DNA of 5,899 bases. It comes from JAHDCC01 sp964551835 (GTDB lineage Bacteria > Actinomycetota > Acidimicrobiia > Acidimicrobiales > SZUA-35). Location of the stretch: the NCBI GenBank assembly GCA_964551835.1, contig CAZKEM010000091.1, positions 1-5,899 on the forward strand. The letters are read 5' to 3'. The notes under the pieces were generated by a model. It had not been told where the DNA came from and did no database searches. It worked only from the letters and a program-made list of their open reading frames with translations. Below, one piece after another: positions 5,782 to 5,899 of the stretch. Position numbers and translations under genes: made by a program. Every line of letters starts with the position of its first letter. The first letter of the stretch is position 1.

Positions 5782-5899
5782 ATGGACACCGTATACGTTC
5801 TGTATTCCGCAAAACACGACAAGATCTATGTTGGGTACTCTTCCGATTTGAAGGATCGGTTCTCATCTCACAACGAAAGAGCAACGAAAGGATACACAG
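5782..5899 (+). CDS. GIY-YIG nuclease domain protein (3' end outside window)
   Basis: The frame is open from ATG at 5782 to the window edge, showing the first 39 residues. VYVLYSAKHDKIYVGYSSDL fits the start of a GIY-YIG endonuclease domain of the small stand-alone UPF0213/YhbQ-like kind. The first motif is degenerate (VYV in place of GIY, Tyr5) and the second is YVG (Tyr16, Gly18). Arg26 in LKDR and His30 in SSHN match the conserved Arg and His of the family. Proteins of this group are usually about 80-100 residues; their substrate is not established for most members. The ribosome binding site is weak (GAAAG, 5772-5776). No separate promoter is visible between the tRNA terminator and the start, so expression may rely on read-through. 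Confidence 0.8.
   Translation, partial: MDTVYVLYSAKHDKIYVGYSSDLKDRFSSHNERATKGYT

Overview
The window reads almost entirely on the + strand and suggests an actinobacterium of moderate GC content. The clues are a UPF0182-type membrane-protein tail, a very large BTAD (SARP-like) regulator, and an initiator tRNA with U at position 72 and an encoded CCA. The class cannot be fixed from this sequence. A mid-GC lineage such as a member of the Acidimicrobiia is a guess.

Layout. Positions 3-395 hold the C-terminal end of a probable UPF0182 family membrane protein. Positions 396-658 are non-coding, with a weak hairpin, an AT-rich stretch with promoter-like boxes, and a GC-rich leader that could fold in front of the next gene. 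Positions 659-1294 encode a complete peptide methionine sulfoxide reductase A. Thirteen bases later comes a 1262-residue regulator (1308-5096) with a SARP-type winged helix, BTAD, AAA ATPase, a long TPR-like array and an extra C-terminal DeoR-like helix-turn-helix. The two genes almost certainly form one transcription unit. Positions 5097-5264 hold a modest hairpin and no gene.

A 34-codon ORF with a good ribosome binding site (5265-5369) could encode a hydrophobic, possibly exported peptide ending in a glycine-rich, tryptophan-containing tail. After it, 5386-5570 contains three successive predicted helices and a very strong intrinsic terminator. This is either a structured 3' UTR or a small RNA. 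A promoter at 5609-5636 drives an initiator tRNA-fMet (5652-5728) with its own terminator. The window ends inside a GIY-YIG nuclease-domain gene that starts at 5782.

The most interesting part is 659-5570: a redox-repair enzyme co-transcribed with a TPR regulator, followed by a tiny secretable-looking peptide and a structured RNA. The order 'TPR regulator with DNA-binding domain, then short hydrophobic peptide gene' recalls the RRNPP peptide-signalling systems of Firmicutes, but in an actinobacterial SARP-like framework. That link is inference from architecture only.
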